From Polaribacter sp. SA4-12 (GTDB lineage Bacteria > Bacteroidota > Bacteroidia > Flavobacteriales > Flavobacteriaceae), in the NCBI RefSeq assembly GCF_002163675.1, contig NZ_CP019334.1, forward strand, positions 320,001 to 384,000: a stretch of 64,000 nt of DNA, given 5' to 3'. Shown in pieces: positions 34,834 through 43,532 of the stretch (the stretch's first letter is position 1; each line of letters opens with the position of its first letter). The notes below the pieces were generated by a model. It was not told where the DNA came from. It made no database searches and was given only the letters and a program-made list of their open reading frames with translations. Both the position numbers and the translations under genes were made by a program.

Positions 34834-36300
34834 ATGAAAAAAAATATTCACATTATAGGCTCTGGTTTTTCTGCTTTATCAGCTTCTTGTTACATGGCAA
34901 AAGCTGGTTACAACGTTACTGTTTTAGAGAAAAATGATACTCTAGGGGGAAGAGCAAGACAGTTTAAAAAAGACGGATTTACTTTTGATATTGGTCCTTC
35001 TTGGTATTGGATGCCAGATGTTTTTGAACGTTTTTTTGCAGATTTTGGTAAAAAACCTTCAGATTATTATATTCTAGATAAATTAAATCCTGGTTATGAA
35101 GTTTATTTTGGAGAGAATGATTCCGTTAAAATTTCAAGCGAATTAAAAGAGATTTACGATTTATTCGAAACTACAGAAAAAGGAAGTGCAAAACATTTAA
35201 AATCCTTTTTAGATTCAGCTAAATCTAATTATGATACAGCTATAACAGATTTGGTTTATCAACCAGGAGTTTCACCATTAGAATTGGTAAATACAACAAC
35301 CATTGCAAGAGTTTCACAGTTCTTTTCTACGATTAGAAAACAAGTCAGAAAAAATATTAAGAGTAATAAATTAATCAAAATTTTAGAATTCCCAGTTTTG
35401 TTTTTAGGAGCAAAACCAAATAATACGCCTGCATTTTACAATTTTATGAATTATGCAGATTTCGGACTTGGAACTTGGCATCCAAGAGGAGGGATGTATA
35501 CTGTTATAGAAGGTATGGTTTCTTTAGCAGAAAGTTTAGGTGTAAAATTTGAAACAAATGCTAATGTTGAAAAAATTATAACAAACACATCTGAAGAAAT
35601 AACAGGTTTACTTGTAAATGGAGAAACGATAGCTGTTGATTTAGTTTTAAGTGGCGCAGATTATCATCATACAGAAACTTTATTAGATGAAAAGTTAAAA
35701 CAATATTCAGAAAAATATTGGGATAAAAAGACATTTGCTCCTTCATCATTGTTGTTTTATGTTGGTTTTGATAAAAAAATAGAAAATGTAAGTCATCACA
35801 CTTTATTTTTTGATACAGATTTTGATGCGCATGCAAAAGAGATTTATGACAATCCACAATGGCCAACAGATCCTTTGTTTTACGCAAATTTTACATCAAT
35901 TACAGATAAAACTTCAGCACCAGAAGGCAAAGAAGCTGGGTTTTTCTTAATTCCTTTAGCTCCAGGAATAGAAGATACAGAAGAATTAAGAGAAGAGTAT
36001 TTTCATAAAATAATGGATAGATTTGAGAAATTAACAAATCAAGAAGTAAAAAGTCATGTATTGTTTAAAAAATCATTTTGTGTAAACGATTTTAAAAAGG
36101 AATACAATTCTTATAAAGGAAACGCTTATGGAATGGCAAATACGCTGTTACAAACTGCATTTTTAAGACCAAAAATAAAAAGTAGTAAAGTAGATAATTT
36201 ATATTTTACAGGACAATTAACAGTTCCAGGTCCTGGAGTTCCTCCGGCTTTAATATCAGGAAAAATTGCGTCAGAATTAATAATTAAAAGTCAAAACTAA
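34834..36300 (+). CDS. crtI: Phytoene desaturase
   Basis: FAD-dependent, CrtI-type stepwise desaturation of phytoene to lycopene. 488 residues. The N-terminal dinucleotide fold is HIIGSGFSALSASCYMAKAG, VTVLEKNDTLGGRARQF, then FTFDIGPSWYWMPDVF. The C-terminal signature is YFTGQLTVPGPGVPPALISG. It starts 62 bp after carH under its own promoter and is followed by crtB after 1 bp. Position before crtB, crtZ and a lycopene cyclase supports the lycopene-forming role over ketolase-like or diapophytoene desaturase relatives. Confidence 0.95.
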   Translation: MKKNIHIIGSGFSALSASCYMAKAGYNVTVLEKNDTLGGRARQFKKDGFTFDIGPSWYWMPDVFERFFADFGKKPSDYYILDKLNPGYEVYFGENDSVKISSELKEIYDLFETTEKGSAKHLKSFLDSAKSNYDTAITDLVYQPGVSPLELVNTTTIARVSQFFSTIRKQVRKNIKSNKLIKILEFPVLFLGAKPNNTPAFYNFMNYADFGLGTWHPRGGMYTVIEGMVSLAESLGVKFETNANVEKIITNTSEEITGLLVNGETIAVDLVLSGADYHHTETLLDEKLKQYSEKYWDKKTFAPSSLLFYVGFDKKIENVSHHTLFFDTDFDAHAKEIYDNPQWPTDPLFYANFTSITDKTSAPEGKEAGFFLIPLAPGIEDTEELREEYFHKIMDRFEKLTNQEVKSHVLFKKSFCVNDFKKEYNSYKGNAYGMANTLLQTAFLRPKIKSSKVDNLYFTGQLTVPGPGVPPALISGKIASELIIKSQN

Positions 36301-36301
36301 T

Positions 36302-37144
36302 ATGAAAGAATTATTCGACAGTGTTTCTAATGATTGTAGTAAGTTGGTTACTAAAAAATATAGTACTTCATTTTCTTTGGCTGTAAAAATGTTATCGCCA
36401 AAAATTAGAACAGATATTTATAATATTTATGGTTTTGTACGTTTTGCTGATGAAATTGTAGACACGTTTCATGACTATAACAAAGAGGTTTTAATGGAAC
36501 ATTTTGAAAAGGATTATTATCTTGCAAAAGAGCAAGGAATTAGTTTAAATCCTATTTTAAACTCTTTTCAAAAAACGGTAAATAGATATAATATTCCTGA
36601 TGAAATGGTGCAAGCTTTCTTAAAAAGTATGAAAGCAGATTTATTCAAAACTGAATACCAAACAAAGGCAGAATATGATGAATACATTTATGGCTCTGCA
36701 GATGTTGTAGGTTTAATGTGCTTAAAAGTTTTTGTAGATGGGGATAATGATAGATATGAAGAGTTAAAAGATGCAGCAATGCGTTTAGGTTCTGCTTTTC
36801 AGAAAGTAAATTTTTTACGTGATTTAAAAGACGATTTTGAGGTTTTAAATCGTTCTTATTTTCCTAATGTAGATTTAGGTAAATTAGATGCAGCTTCTAA
36901 ACAACTAATTATTGATGAAATTGAGAAGGATTTTGATTTTGCTTATAAAAATGGAATCCTTAAATTGCCAGTAGAAGCAAAATTTGGTGTTTATATGGCT
37001 TTTAGGTATTACAGAAGGTTGTTAAAAAAGTTGAAATCTGTTCCGTCAGAAAAAATCATGGATACTAGAATTCGAATTTCAGACCCAATGAAAATTAATT
37101 TATTGGCAAGAAGCTATGTGAAATATAAATTAAATATTCTTTAG
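36302..37144 (+). CDS. crtB: Phytoene synthase
   Basis: Head-to-head condensation of two geranylgeranyl diphosphates to phytoene. 280 residues, squalene/phytoene synthase family. The two Asp-rich motifs that hold Mg-diphosphate are D50EIVD54 (in YGFVRFADEIVDTF) and the RDLKDD motif at 173-178 (in KVNFLRDLKDDFEV). YSTSFSLAVKML near the N-terminus is also conserved. The ATG is 1 bp beyond the crtI stop, so the genes are tightly coupled. Squalene synthase is ruled out mainly by context. Confidence 0.95.
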   Translation: MKELFDSVSNDCSKLVTKKYSTSFSLAVKMLSPKIRTDIYNIYGFVRFADEIVDTFHDYNKEVLMEHFEKDYYLAKEQGISLNPILNSFQKTVNRYNIPDEMVQAFLKSMKADLFKTEYQTKAEYDEYIYGSADVVGLMCLKVFVDGDNDRYEELKDAAMRLGSAFQKVNFLRDLKDDFEVLNRSYFPNVDLGKLDAASKQLIIDEIEKDFDFAYKNGILKLPVEAKFGVYMAFRYYRRLLKKLKSVPSEKIMDTRIRISDPMKINLLARSYVKYKLNIL

Positions 37145-37179
37145 AACACATTAAATAGTAATTTTATTATTATAAATAA

Positions 37180-37629
37180 ATGATTTACATATTAATAACT
37201 TTAGCCGTTTTTTTATTGATGGAATGTGTAACATGGGGTACACATAAATTTGTAATGCATGGTTTTGGCTGGTACTTGCACGAAGATCATCATCAACCAA
37301 AATACCAAGGAATCTTTGAGAAAAATGATGCTTTCTTTGTGGTTTTTGCAATACCAAGTATTTTACTTTTCTATTTTGGTACGTATACAGCACATACATA
37401 TTTATTCTTTATAGGTTTAGGAATTCTATTTTATGGAATAGCTTATTTTATGGTGCATGATGTTTTAATTCATCAACGTTTTAAATGGTTTAAAAATACA
37501 AATAATCGATATTTAAGGGGATTGAGAAAAGCGCATAAAATTCATCATAAGCATTTAGGAAAAGAAGAAGGAGAATGTTTTGGAATGTTATTTGTACCTT
37601 TTAAATACTTTAAAAAACCAAAAATATAG
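37180..37629 (+). CDS. crtZ: Beta-carotene hydroxylase (CrtZ type)
   Basis: A membrane di-iron hydroxylase that adds 3-OH groups to beta-carotene, giving zeaxanthin. 149 residues with several hydrophobic helices. The His boxes are all visible: WGTHKFVMHGFGWYLHEDHH, then MVHDVLIHQRF, and KAHKIHHKHLG (HxxHH-type). It lies 35 bp after crtB and its stop overlaps the GTG start of the cyclase (TAGTG), so translation is coupled. The fatty-acid hydroxylase superfamily includes sterol enzymes, but the carotenoid operon decides. Confidence 0.94.
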   Translation: MIYILITLAVFLLMECVTWGTHKFVMHGFGWYLHEDHHQPKYQGIFEKNDAFFVVFAIPSILLFYFGTYTAHTYLFFIGLGILFYGIAYFMVHDVLIHQRFKWFKNTNNRYLRGLRKAHKIHHKHLGKEEGECFGMLFVPFKYFKKPKI

Positions 37630-38303
37630 TGTTTTTATACCTGCTTTTAAATATTGGCTCTGTTAGTATTCCATTTTTATATTCTTTCGAGAAAAAAATG
37701 CGATTCATAAAACATTGGAAAGCAATTTTGGCATCTTTAATAATTGTTGCCACCGTTTTTTTAATTTGGGATGCTATTTTTACAGCAAATGGAGTTTGGG
37801 GTTTCAATCCAGATTATCACTTAAATATCTTACTTTTTGGAATGCCGATAGAGGAGTGGATGTTCTTTTTTTGTATTCCTTATGCAAGTATTTTTATTCA
37901 TTATTCTTTAGCTTATTTTAAACCAACTCTTTTAATTCCAGAGAAAGCTACCAAAGCAATTACGCTCTTTTTTATTGTACTTTTAATTCCTGTTGTTTTT
38001 TTTAATACAGACAAATCCTACACTTTTGTAAATTATAGTTTTCTAGTTTTTGTTTTGTTGATGGGCTTCTTTTACGGAATAAAATACTTACAAAGATTCT
38101 ATATTGCTTTCTTAATCATTTTAGTGCCGTTTTTTATAGTAAATGGTATTCTTACAGGAACAGGAATTGAAGAACCTGTGGTTTGGTATAACAACGCAGA
38201 AAACCTTAGGATTCGCTTAATAACAATACCTATAGAAGATATTGGGTATGCATTTACAATGATTTTTGGGAACTTATTACTAATTGAGAGGTTTAAAAAG
38301 TAA
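37629..38303 (+). CDS. Lycopene beta-cyclase, CrtYcd type
   Basis: An integral membrane lycopene cyclase that makes the beta-ionone rings of beta-carotene. 224 residues, about six or seven hydrophobic helices; two similar halves correspond to the CrtYc and CrtYd subunits of actinobacterial and archaeal enzymes. Family marks are IWDAIFTANGVWGFNP, GMPIEEWMFFFCIPYASIFIHY and the second-half IPIEDIGYAFTMIFGN. It starts at GTG 37629, overlapping the crtZ stop by one base. It is unrelated to the soluble FAD CrtY of proteobacteria. Last gene of the carotenoid operon. Confidence 0.92.
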   Translation: MFLYLLLNIGSVSIPFLYSFEKKMRFIKHWKAILASLIIVATVFLIWDAIFTANGVWGFNPDYHLNILLFGMPIEEWMFFFCIPYASIFIHYSLAYFKPTLLIPEKATKAITLFFIVLLIPVVFFNTDKSYTFVNYSFLVFVLLMGFFYGIKYLQRFYIAFLIILVPFFIVNGILTGTGIEEPVVWYNNAENLRIRLITIPIEDIGYAFTMIFGNLLLIERFKK

Positions 38304-38354
38304 TAGATTTTCACTTGTTTCTATAACAATTATCTCCTTTAGATATCTTAAATA

Positions 38355-38384
38355 TTGATTTTTTATTTTTAATAATTAACTTTG
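38355..38384 (+). promoter_or_regulatory. Promoter of the Crp/Fnr-type gene
   Basis: TTG (38355-38357), 19 bp, TAACTTTG (38377-38384), an exact fit to the Bacteroidota consensus. It implies transcription start near 38390 and argues for the ATG at 38406 rather than the TTG at 38382. Confidence 0.65.
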
Positions 38385-38405
38385 TTAAATACAATTAATG
38401 AACTA

Positions 38406-38981
38406 ATGATATTTGATTTATTAAAAAAAAACATCAGCAACCACATCCAACTTTCTGAATCTGAAATAGGTGAATTTTGCAAAAACTGGCATCCAAAATC
38501 AATTCAAAAAAAAGATTTTCTATTACGTCAAGGAGAAATATGCAAGTTCGAAGGTTTTGTGGTAGAGGGGTGTTTTAGAATTTTTTCTATAGATAAAAAA
38601 GGAAATGAAAACACCCTTTATTTTGCAGCTAAAGATTGGTGGCTGATGGATATAGATAGTTTTACCAACCAAGTTCCTTCGCATTTAAATATTCAAGCAT
38701 TAGAAGATAGTAGCGTACTATTAATTAATAGAACTGATAAGCTATCACTTTACGAATCTATGCCAGTTATAGAAAAATTATTTAGAGTAATGTCTCAGAA
38801 AGCCATAGTAGCTTGGCAACGTAGACTTATTCGTAATCATAGTCTTTCGGCAAAAGAACGTTATGTTCATTTTACGACCAACTATCCAAATATTGCTTCA
38901 AAACTTACAGATAGACAAACTTCTAGTTATTTAGGAATTACTCACGAGTTTTTGAGTAAAATAAAACGTTCAAAAAAATAG
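38406..38981 (+). CDS. Crp/Fnr-family transcriptional regulator
   Basis: About 191 residues: a cyclic-nucleotide-binding-like beta-roll (KDFLLRQGEICKFEGFVVEGCFRIF, ENTLYFAAKDWWLMDIDSF) and a short C-terminal HTH (TDRQTSSYLGITHEFLSKIKRSKK), the small-HTH form common in Bacteroidota. I start it at ATG 38406 (MIFDLLKKN), because the consensus promoter's -7 box overlaps the TTG at 38382. The cAMP-contacting Arg-Ser-Ala motif is not evident, so the effector is unknown. It follows the carotenoid operon and precedes a palindrome, a GlcG-like gene, a propeller-Dabb gene and an SDR, which it may control. Confidence 0.85.
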   Translation: MIFDLLKKNISNHIQLSESEIGEFCKNWHPKSIQKKDFLLRQGEICKFEGFVVEGCFRIFSIDKKGNENTLYFAAKDWWLMDIDSFTNQVPSHLNIQALEDSSVLLINRTDKLSLYESMPVIEKLFRVMSQKAIVAWQRRLIRNHSLSAKERYVHFTTNYPNIASKLTDRQTSSYLGITHEFLSKIKRSKK

Positions 38982-38987
38982 TTTTTC

Positions 38988-39011
38988 AATTGTTGAACTT
39001 GTTCAACAATT
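38988..39011 (+). promoter_or_regulatory. Perfect 24-bp palindrome between the Crp-like and GlcG-like genes
   Basis: Arms AATTGTTGAAC and GTTCAACAATT around a TT centre; every pair matches. It is 60 bp upstream of the GlcG-like start and 6 bp after the Crp-like stop. No T-run follows, so an operator is more likely than a terminator. Each arm holds GTTnAAC, also found at the carH and crtI promoters. Confidence 0.55.
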
Positions 39012-39071
39012 TTCTCACTTTAGTTTATAAGTTTTGTAATCGTATTTATTTAAACAAAAATATTTAGATTT

Positions 39072-39560
39072 ATGAACTTATTTAAGCAAATGAAAATTGC
39101 AATAATTACAGTTGTACTAGCATTTATTCCTAATTTAGTAAATGCACAGATAACAAACGATATTACTCATGAAGAAGCTTTAGAAGTAATGTTAGCTGCA
39201 AAGAAAAAAGCAGAAGCTGATGGTGTTCTGGTAAATATTGCTGTTGTTGATGCTGGAGCAAATCTAAAAATATTTATAAGAATGGATGAGTCTTTTTTAG
39301 GAAGTATAGATGTGGCTATTAAAAAAGCCAAAACTGCACGTTATTTTAATATAGATACAGGTAAATTAGGAGAACTTACACAACCAGGAGGAATTATATA
39401 TAATATTGAATTGTCAAATGGAGGGTTGGTAACTTTTCCTGGGGGAATCCCGATTAAAAATAAAGATGGCAAAATTATTGGAGCTATTGGAGTAAGTGGA
39501 GGTACTATAGAGCAAGACAGAGAAATAGCCACTTTTGGTGCAAAATCTATAATTAAATAA
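39072..39560 (+). CDS. GlcG/HbpS-family heme-binding-type protein, exported
   Basis: A 162-residue protein with signal peptide MKIAIITVVLAFIPNLVNAQ (a second Met at codon 7 is the more likely start of the peptide) and a GlcG/HbpS domain: THEEALEVMLAAKKKAEADG, VNIAVVDAGANLKIFIRMD, FPGGIPIKNKDGKIIGAIGVSGG. HbpS of Streptomyces binds heme outside the cell; many relatives have no known ligand. It is followed 16 bp later by the propeller-Dabb gene, and they are likely one operon with the SDR. Confidence 0.85.
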   Translation: MNLFKQMKIAIITVVLAFIPNLVNAQITNDITHEEALEVMLAAKKKAEADGVLVNIAVVDAGANLKIFIRMDESFLGSIDVAIKKAKTARYFNIDTGKLGELTQPGGIIYNIELSNGGLVTFPGGIPIKNKDGKIIGAIGVSGGTIEQDREIATFGAKSIIK

Positions 39561-39576
39561 TATAAAAAGTAAAATA

Positions 39577-41106
39577 ATGAAAAGTATAAAAAGTTATCTT
39601 CTAATTTGCATATTGTTTTTATCTCAAGTTGGCGTATCTCAGAATGTAGATGATTTAATGTTGTATAGAAAAGATTTTAAAAATACAACTGGTAAAAATA
39701 CAGTTTCTATTACTAGTTATATAAAGAATGGAACGCATTATGTTTATGCTGGAGGTTTTGGAAATGTAGATGTATTTAGCTTAAATGAAAAAGGATCATT
39801 AACAGCCATTAGCAATCACGAATTATATAAGCAAAAAGGACCAGCAAGAGGAATGGTTGCAGACAATATTAATGGAACAGATTTTCTTTTTGTGGCTAAT
39901 AAATTTGGAAATGTAATTGAAACATTCAAGATATTAGAAAATGGATCTTTAAAACAGGTAGCTTTAGTTGAAGATACTGAGAATATGCATTTAGCAGTTG
40001 GTATTACTTTACAGGTCGTTCATATGAAAAAAACCTCTTATCTTTTTGTTGGAGGTTTAGAGAAAGAAACACCAGGTTTAAGTTCTTTTAAAATTGAAAA
40101 TGATGGAAAGTTAACTCATGTGAAATCTATGAAAGATAATGATAAAATTCATACAGATGGTATCATTGGTATGTATACACATAAAGTTAATGGAAAAACT
40201 TTCTTATACACTGGAGGTTTTCAAGACAATGGAGTGAGTAGTTTTAGAGTATATGAAAATGGGAAATTTAAAAATGTCAATAATATTAGTGATAATGATA
40301 CTAATAGGTATCTGACAGGAACTTATCCTTTGACTGGAGTAACTTTAGGGAGTAACAAATATGTTATTGTTGGACACAGACATCACAAATATTACACAAG
40401 AAAAGGGTTTATTAAAAAGACAGATTTCGTGTATCATGGAGATGGAGTTAGTATTTTTAAAGTCAATAAAAAAGGTGCTTTAGTTCCACATTTTGTTTTA
40501 AAAGATGATGAAATTACAAAATTAAAAGGTCAAACCAGAATTGAAGTTGTTTTAATAAAGAATAATGAAGCTGTTTTGGCAGTAGGAACTAGGAAAGATG
40601 ATAGTATTCAGTTACTTAAATTAACCGAAGATGGTATTTTGAGTCCAATCAATTATTTAGAAATAGGATTTGGTATTTATTATGGATTGAGATCTCATAA
40701 AATTGGAGAAGAAAATTTTCTAATTGCTGGTGCTTTTAACTATGGTTTACAAAAAATTGCTACTTATAAAGTATCTCCAAAGATTGATAGAAAAGGAAAA
40801 GTTTTAAGGCATATGGTTAACTTAAAATACAAGGAAGATGCAACTGAAAAGCAAGTAAATGATGCAGTAAATGCTTTTGTAAATCTTCAAAACAAAATAC
40901 CAGAAATTGCGAATTTAAAATGGGGTATAAATGATAGTACAGAAGGTCATACGAAAGGTTTAACGCACTGCTTTACGTTAACTTTTAAGGATGAAAACGC
41001 AAGAGAAATATATCTTTTTCATAAAGAACACCTAAATATGGTTAAGAAAATAGGACCTATTATAGCAGATGTTTTGGTGTTAGATTACTGGACAAAAGAA
41101 AAATAA
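39577..41106 (+). CDS. Exported beta-propeller protein fused to a C-terminal Dabb domain
   Basis: 509 residues. Signal peptide MKSIKSYLLICILFLSQVGVSQ, then a seven-bladed-propeller-like region with repeats of the type HYVYAGGFGNVDVFSLNEKG, FLFVANKFGNVIETFKILENG and FLYTGGFQDNGVSSFRVYENG, reminiscent of the lactonase/YVTN class. Residues about 405-505 form a stress-responsive A/B-barrel (Dabb) domain: VLRHMVNLKYKEDATEKQ, LKWGINDSTEGHTKGLTHCF, FHKEHL. Dabb domains are usually stand-alone cytosolic dimers, so a secreted propeller fusion is unusual. Function unknown. It is 3 bp upstream of the SDR gene. Confidence 0.75.
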   Translation: MKSIKSYLLICILFLSQVGVSQNVDDLMLYRKDFKNTTGKNTVSITSYIKNGTHYVYAGGFGNVDVFSLNEKGSLTAISNHELYKQKGPARGMVADNINGTDFLFVANKFGNVIETFKILENGSLKQVALVEDTENMHLAVGITLQVVHMKKTSYLFVGGLEKETPGLSSFKIENDGKLTHVKSMKDNDKIHTDGIIGMYTHKVNGKTFLYTGGFQDNGVSSFRVYENGKFKNVNNISDNDTNRYLTGTYPLTGVTLGSNKYVIVGHRHHKYYTRKGFIKKTDFVYHGDGVSIFKVNKKGALVPHFVLKDDEITKLKGQTRIEVVLIKNNEAVLAVGTRKDDSIQLLKLTEDGILSPINYLEIGFGIYYGLRSHKIGEENFLIAGAFNYGLQKIATYKVSPKIDRKGKVLRHMVNLKYKEDATEKQVNDAVNAFVNLQNKIPEIANLKWGINDSTEGHTKGLTHCFTLTFKDENAREIYLFHKEHLNMVKKIGPIIADVLVLDYWTKEK

Positions 41107-41109
41107 AAG

Positions 41110-41826
41110 ATGAACAATTTAAAAAATAAAAAAGCCATTATTACTGGTGGAGGTAGAGGTTTGGGTAAAGCAACTGCAATTGCTTTTGCAAAAGAAGGAA
41201 TTGATGTAGCTATTACAGGAAGAAAAGAAAGTACTTTGCAAAAAACAGTTGAGGAACTCAAAGAATTAGGTGTTAAAGCAACATATACTGTTTTTGATGT
41301 TGGTAATTATGAGAATGTAAAAACGAATATCAAAAGAATTATTGAAGATTTAGGAGGTGTTGATATTTTAGTTAATAATGCAGGAATTGCAGGAATAGGT
41401 TCTTTTTTGGATATGTCAGTTGAAAATTGGGAAGCCATAATTCGCATTAATTTAATGGGAATGTATTATGTTACCAAAGAAGTTTTACCCTATTTAGTTG
41501 AGCAAAAAGAGGGAGATATTATTAATATTTCCTCAACAGCAGGTCTAAATGGAAATCCAGATATATCAGCTTATTGCGCTTCCAAATTTGGTGTGATTGG
41601 GATGTCAGAATCTCTGATGAAAGAAGTAAGAAAATATAATATTCGAGTAAATACTTTAACGCCAAGTACCATAGAAACAGAAATGACTCTTGAGTTAGAA
41701 ATGATGGAGAAAGGCTCTAAAAACGTTTTACAACCACAAGATTTTGCAGAATTAATAATAGCTGGTTTAAAACTTCCAAGAAGAGCAATGTTGAAAGGTG
41801 CTTCCTTATGGTCTACTAATCCTTAA
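41110..41826 (+). CDS. Short-chain dehydrogenase/reductase (FabG-like)
   Basis: 238 residues of the classical SDR fold. The NAD(P)-binding motif is AIITGGGRGLGKATA (TGxxxGxG), then VDILVNNAGIAG, the catalytic Ser in INISSTAGLNG and the YxxxK pair in YCASKFGVIG. It is FabG/3-oxoacyl-ACP reductase-like, but the substrate is unknown. It starts 3 bp after the propeller-Dabb gene and is probably co-transcribed with the GlcG-like gene. It converges on a decayed esterase gene. Confidence 0.9.
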   Translation: MNNLKNKKAIITGGGRGLGKATAIAFAKEGIDVAITGRKESTLQKTVEELKELGVKATYTVFDVGNYENVKTNIKRIIEDLGGVDILVNNAGIAGIGSFLDMSVENWEAIIRINLMGMYYVTKEVLPYLVEQKEGDIINISSTAGLNGNPDISAYCASKFGVIGMSESLMKEVRKYNIRVNTLTPSTIETEMTLELEMMEKGSKNVLQPQDFAELIIAGLKLPRRAMLKGASLWSTNP

Positions 41827-41837
41827 ATAAAATTAGG

Positions 41838-42735
41838 CTATAAACTTTGTAACCAATCATACAGTCTATTAGACCAAGTGGATATTCTGCCTTTGTCAAT
41901 TGCAAATGCATATCCATGTCCACCTTTGGATAGATATGCATTTCAGCAGGAATATCTTTATTATGTAAAGCTTTATAAAAATCTAAACTATTTTCTACAG
42001 GAGCAGCTTTATCATCAGCAGAATGTGCTAAAAAAGTTGGTGGCGTATTTTGAGTTACATTCAATTCATTAGAAAATTTGATTTTTAGGTTTTCGCTGGC
42101 ATTTATTCCTAATAAATTATTTTGTGAACCTTTATGTGCGTATTTATCCTGCGTAGAAATCACAGGGTAAATCAACATCATAAAGTTTGGTTTTGCAGAT
42201 ATAGTATCTAAGGGTTGTTCTTTAAAATTGTTTGGAGTATCAAATAAAGTACCAGCACTCGCTGCTAAATGACCTCCATCAGAAAAACCCATAATTCCTA
42301 TTTTATTGGGATGAATTCTCCATTTTTTTGCATTAAATCGTACCTACCTAATAGCTCTTTGTGCATCTTGCAGAGGAGCTTCATAAAGTGAAATTAGCGA
42401 TTTAGACCTACTAGGCAATCTTGACTTTAAAACAAATGCCGTAATTCCTTTGCTGTTAAACCATTTGGCAACATCTGTTCCTTCCTAATTATAAGATAAA
42501 ATTCTGTAGACTCCTCCAAGATAAATGATTACAGATTTGTCAGAAATATTTTGTTTAGAGGGTAAAAAGATTTCTAAAGTAGGTTCTTTTACCAAAGCTA
42601 TTTTTTTATACCATCAATTGTAGTAACCTCTTTTTCTTCAGTAGGAATATGATCCCAAAGATTTATAATTTTTTTTTGAGTAAAGTTAGGAGTTGTCAAA
42701 ATTAAAAAAAGCATAAGAGTGAAAAGAAACTTCAT
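41838..42735 (-). pseudogene. Decayed alpha/beta hydrolase (secreted esterase) gene
   Basis: Starts at 42735 with a signal peptide (MKFLFTLMLFLILTTPNFTQ). Pieces in several frames join into one esterase of the BD-FAE/acetyl-xylan-esterase type: KSVIIYLGGVYRILSYN (oxyanion region), WFNSKGITAFVLKSRLP, the nucleophile IMGFSDGGHLAAS, FLAHSADDKAAPVENS (Asp) and GGHGYAFAIDKGRISTWSNR (His). Damage: a missing base in the A7 run at 42601-42607, in-frame TAG at 42487-42485 and at 42346-42344, and a missing base near 41937 shifting the C-terminus out of frame. Repaired, it would end at 41838. The intact neighbours suggest recent loss. Confidence 0.88.
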
Positions 42736-42774
42736 AATTAAATTGTACTTTCTATAATTTCTTAATTTAATTAT

Positions 42775-43506
42775 TTAAAAATAAATATCAACCATTTTTC
42801 GCCAATATCTGGCTTTATGTGCTTCTTCATCCCATTCAAATAATTGATGAGAAATTCCTTTTTCATTTAAAATATCACAAAGTTTATAATTGCTTTGCAA
42901 AAAAGAATCTTCTTCTCCTATGGCCAAAACAATATCCATTTTATCGATTTGTTCAATTAAAATAGGGTCAGTTATATTTTTTAAATATTGATTTGGCATA
43001 TTGAAATAAACAAATTGATTATGAAAACCACTTAGTAAATCTTTGAAATAACCTTTACATTTGGTTAAATCGTATCTACCACTCATACCTATAACTTTAC
43101 AAAATAATTCTGGATGGCGCATAGCAACATTTACTGCGTGGTAAGCGCCCAAACTACAACCTGCAGAAATAACATTTTTGTTTGGGTTGATTAAATTAGC
43201 AAGAGGAAGCACTTCTTCTATAACATATTTTTCGTACTGAATGTGTCTGTGAATTCGATAATCTGGGTGATTTAAACTATTATAAAAAGATTCTAAATCT
43301 ACACTGTCTATACAAAATACTTGCAATTCTCCTTTAATAATTTTGTGCTTTAAAGCAGCAATTACATTCCAGTTTTCATAGTCGAAAAAGCGTCCCATTC
43401 TTGGTGGGAAAAACAAAACTTTAGCACCAGAATGCCCAAAAATAAGAAGTTCCATTTCTTTTTCAAGGTTATGACTATGCCATTTATGATATTCTCTTTT
43501 CATCAA
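42775..43506 (-). CDS. Putative esterase (alpha/beta hydrolase)
   Basis: 243 residues, resembling the esterase-D/YbbA-like group. The nucleophile elbow is ISAGCSLGAYHAVNVAM with Ser in GCSLG. A candidate Asp lies in VLAIGEEDSFLQSN and His in EWDEEAHKARYWRKM near the C-terminus. No signal peptide, so cytoplasmic. N-terminal MKREYHKWHSHNLEKEMELLIFG is typical of this family, annotated in many bacteria as a starch-synthase-adjacent or general esterase. The SGNH hydrolase gene lies 26 bp upstream on the same strand. Substrate unknown. Confidence 0.82.
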   Translation of the reverse strand: MMKREYHKWHSHNLEKEMELLIFGHSGAKVLFFPPRMGRFFDYENWNVIAALKHKIIKGELQVFCIDSVDLESFYNSLNHPDYRIHRHIQYEKYVIEEVLPLANLINPNKNVISAGCSLGAYHAVNVAMRHPELFCKVIGMSGRYDLTKCKGYFKDLLSGFHNQFVYFNMPNQYLKNITDPILIEQIDKMDIVLAIGEEDSFLQSNYKLCDILNEKGISHQLFEWDEEAHKARYWRKMVDIYF

Positions 43507-43532
43507 ACATCTTTTTTGGTTAAGTTACTCTA

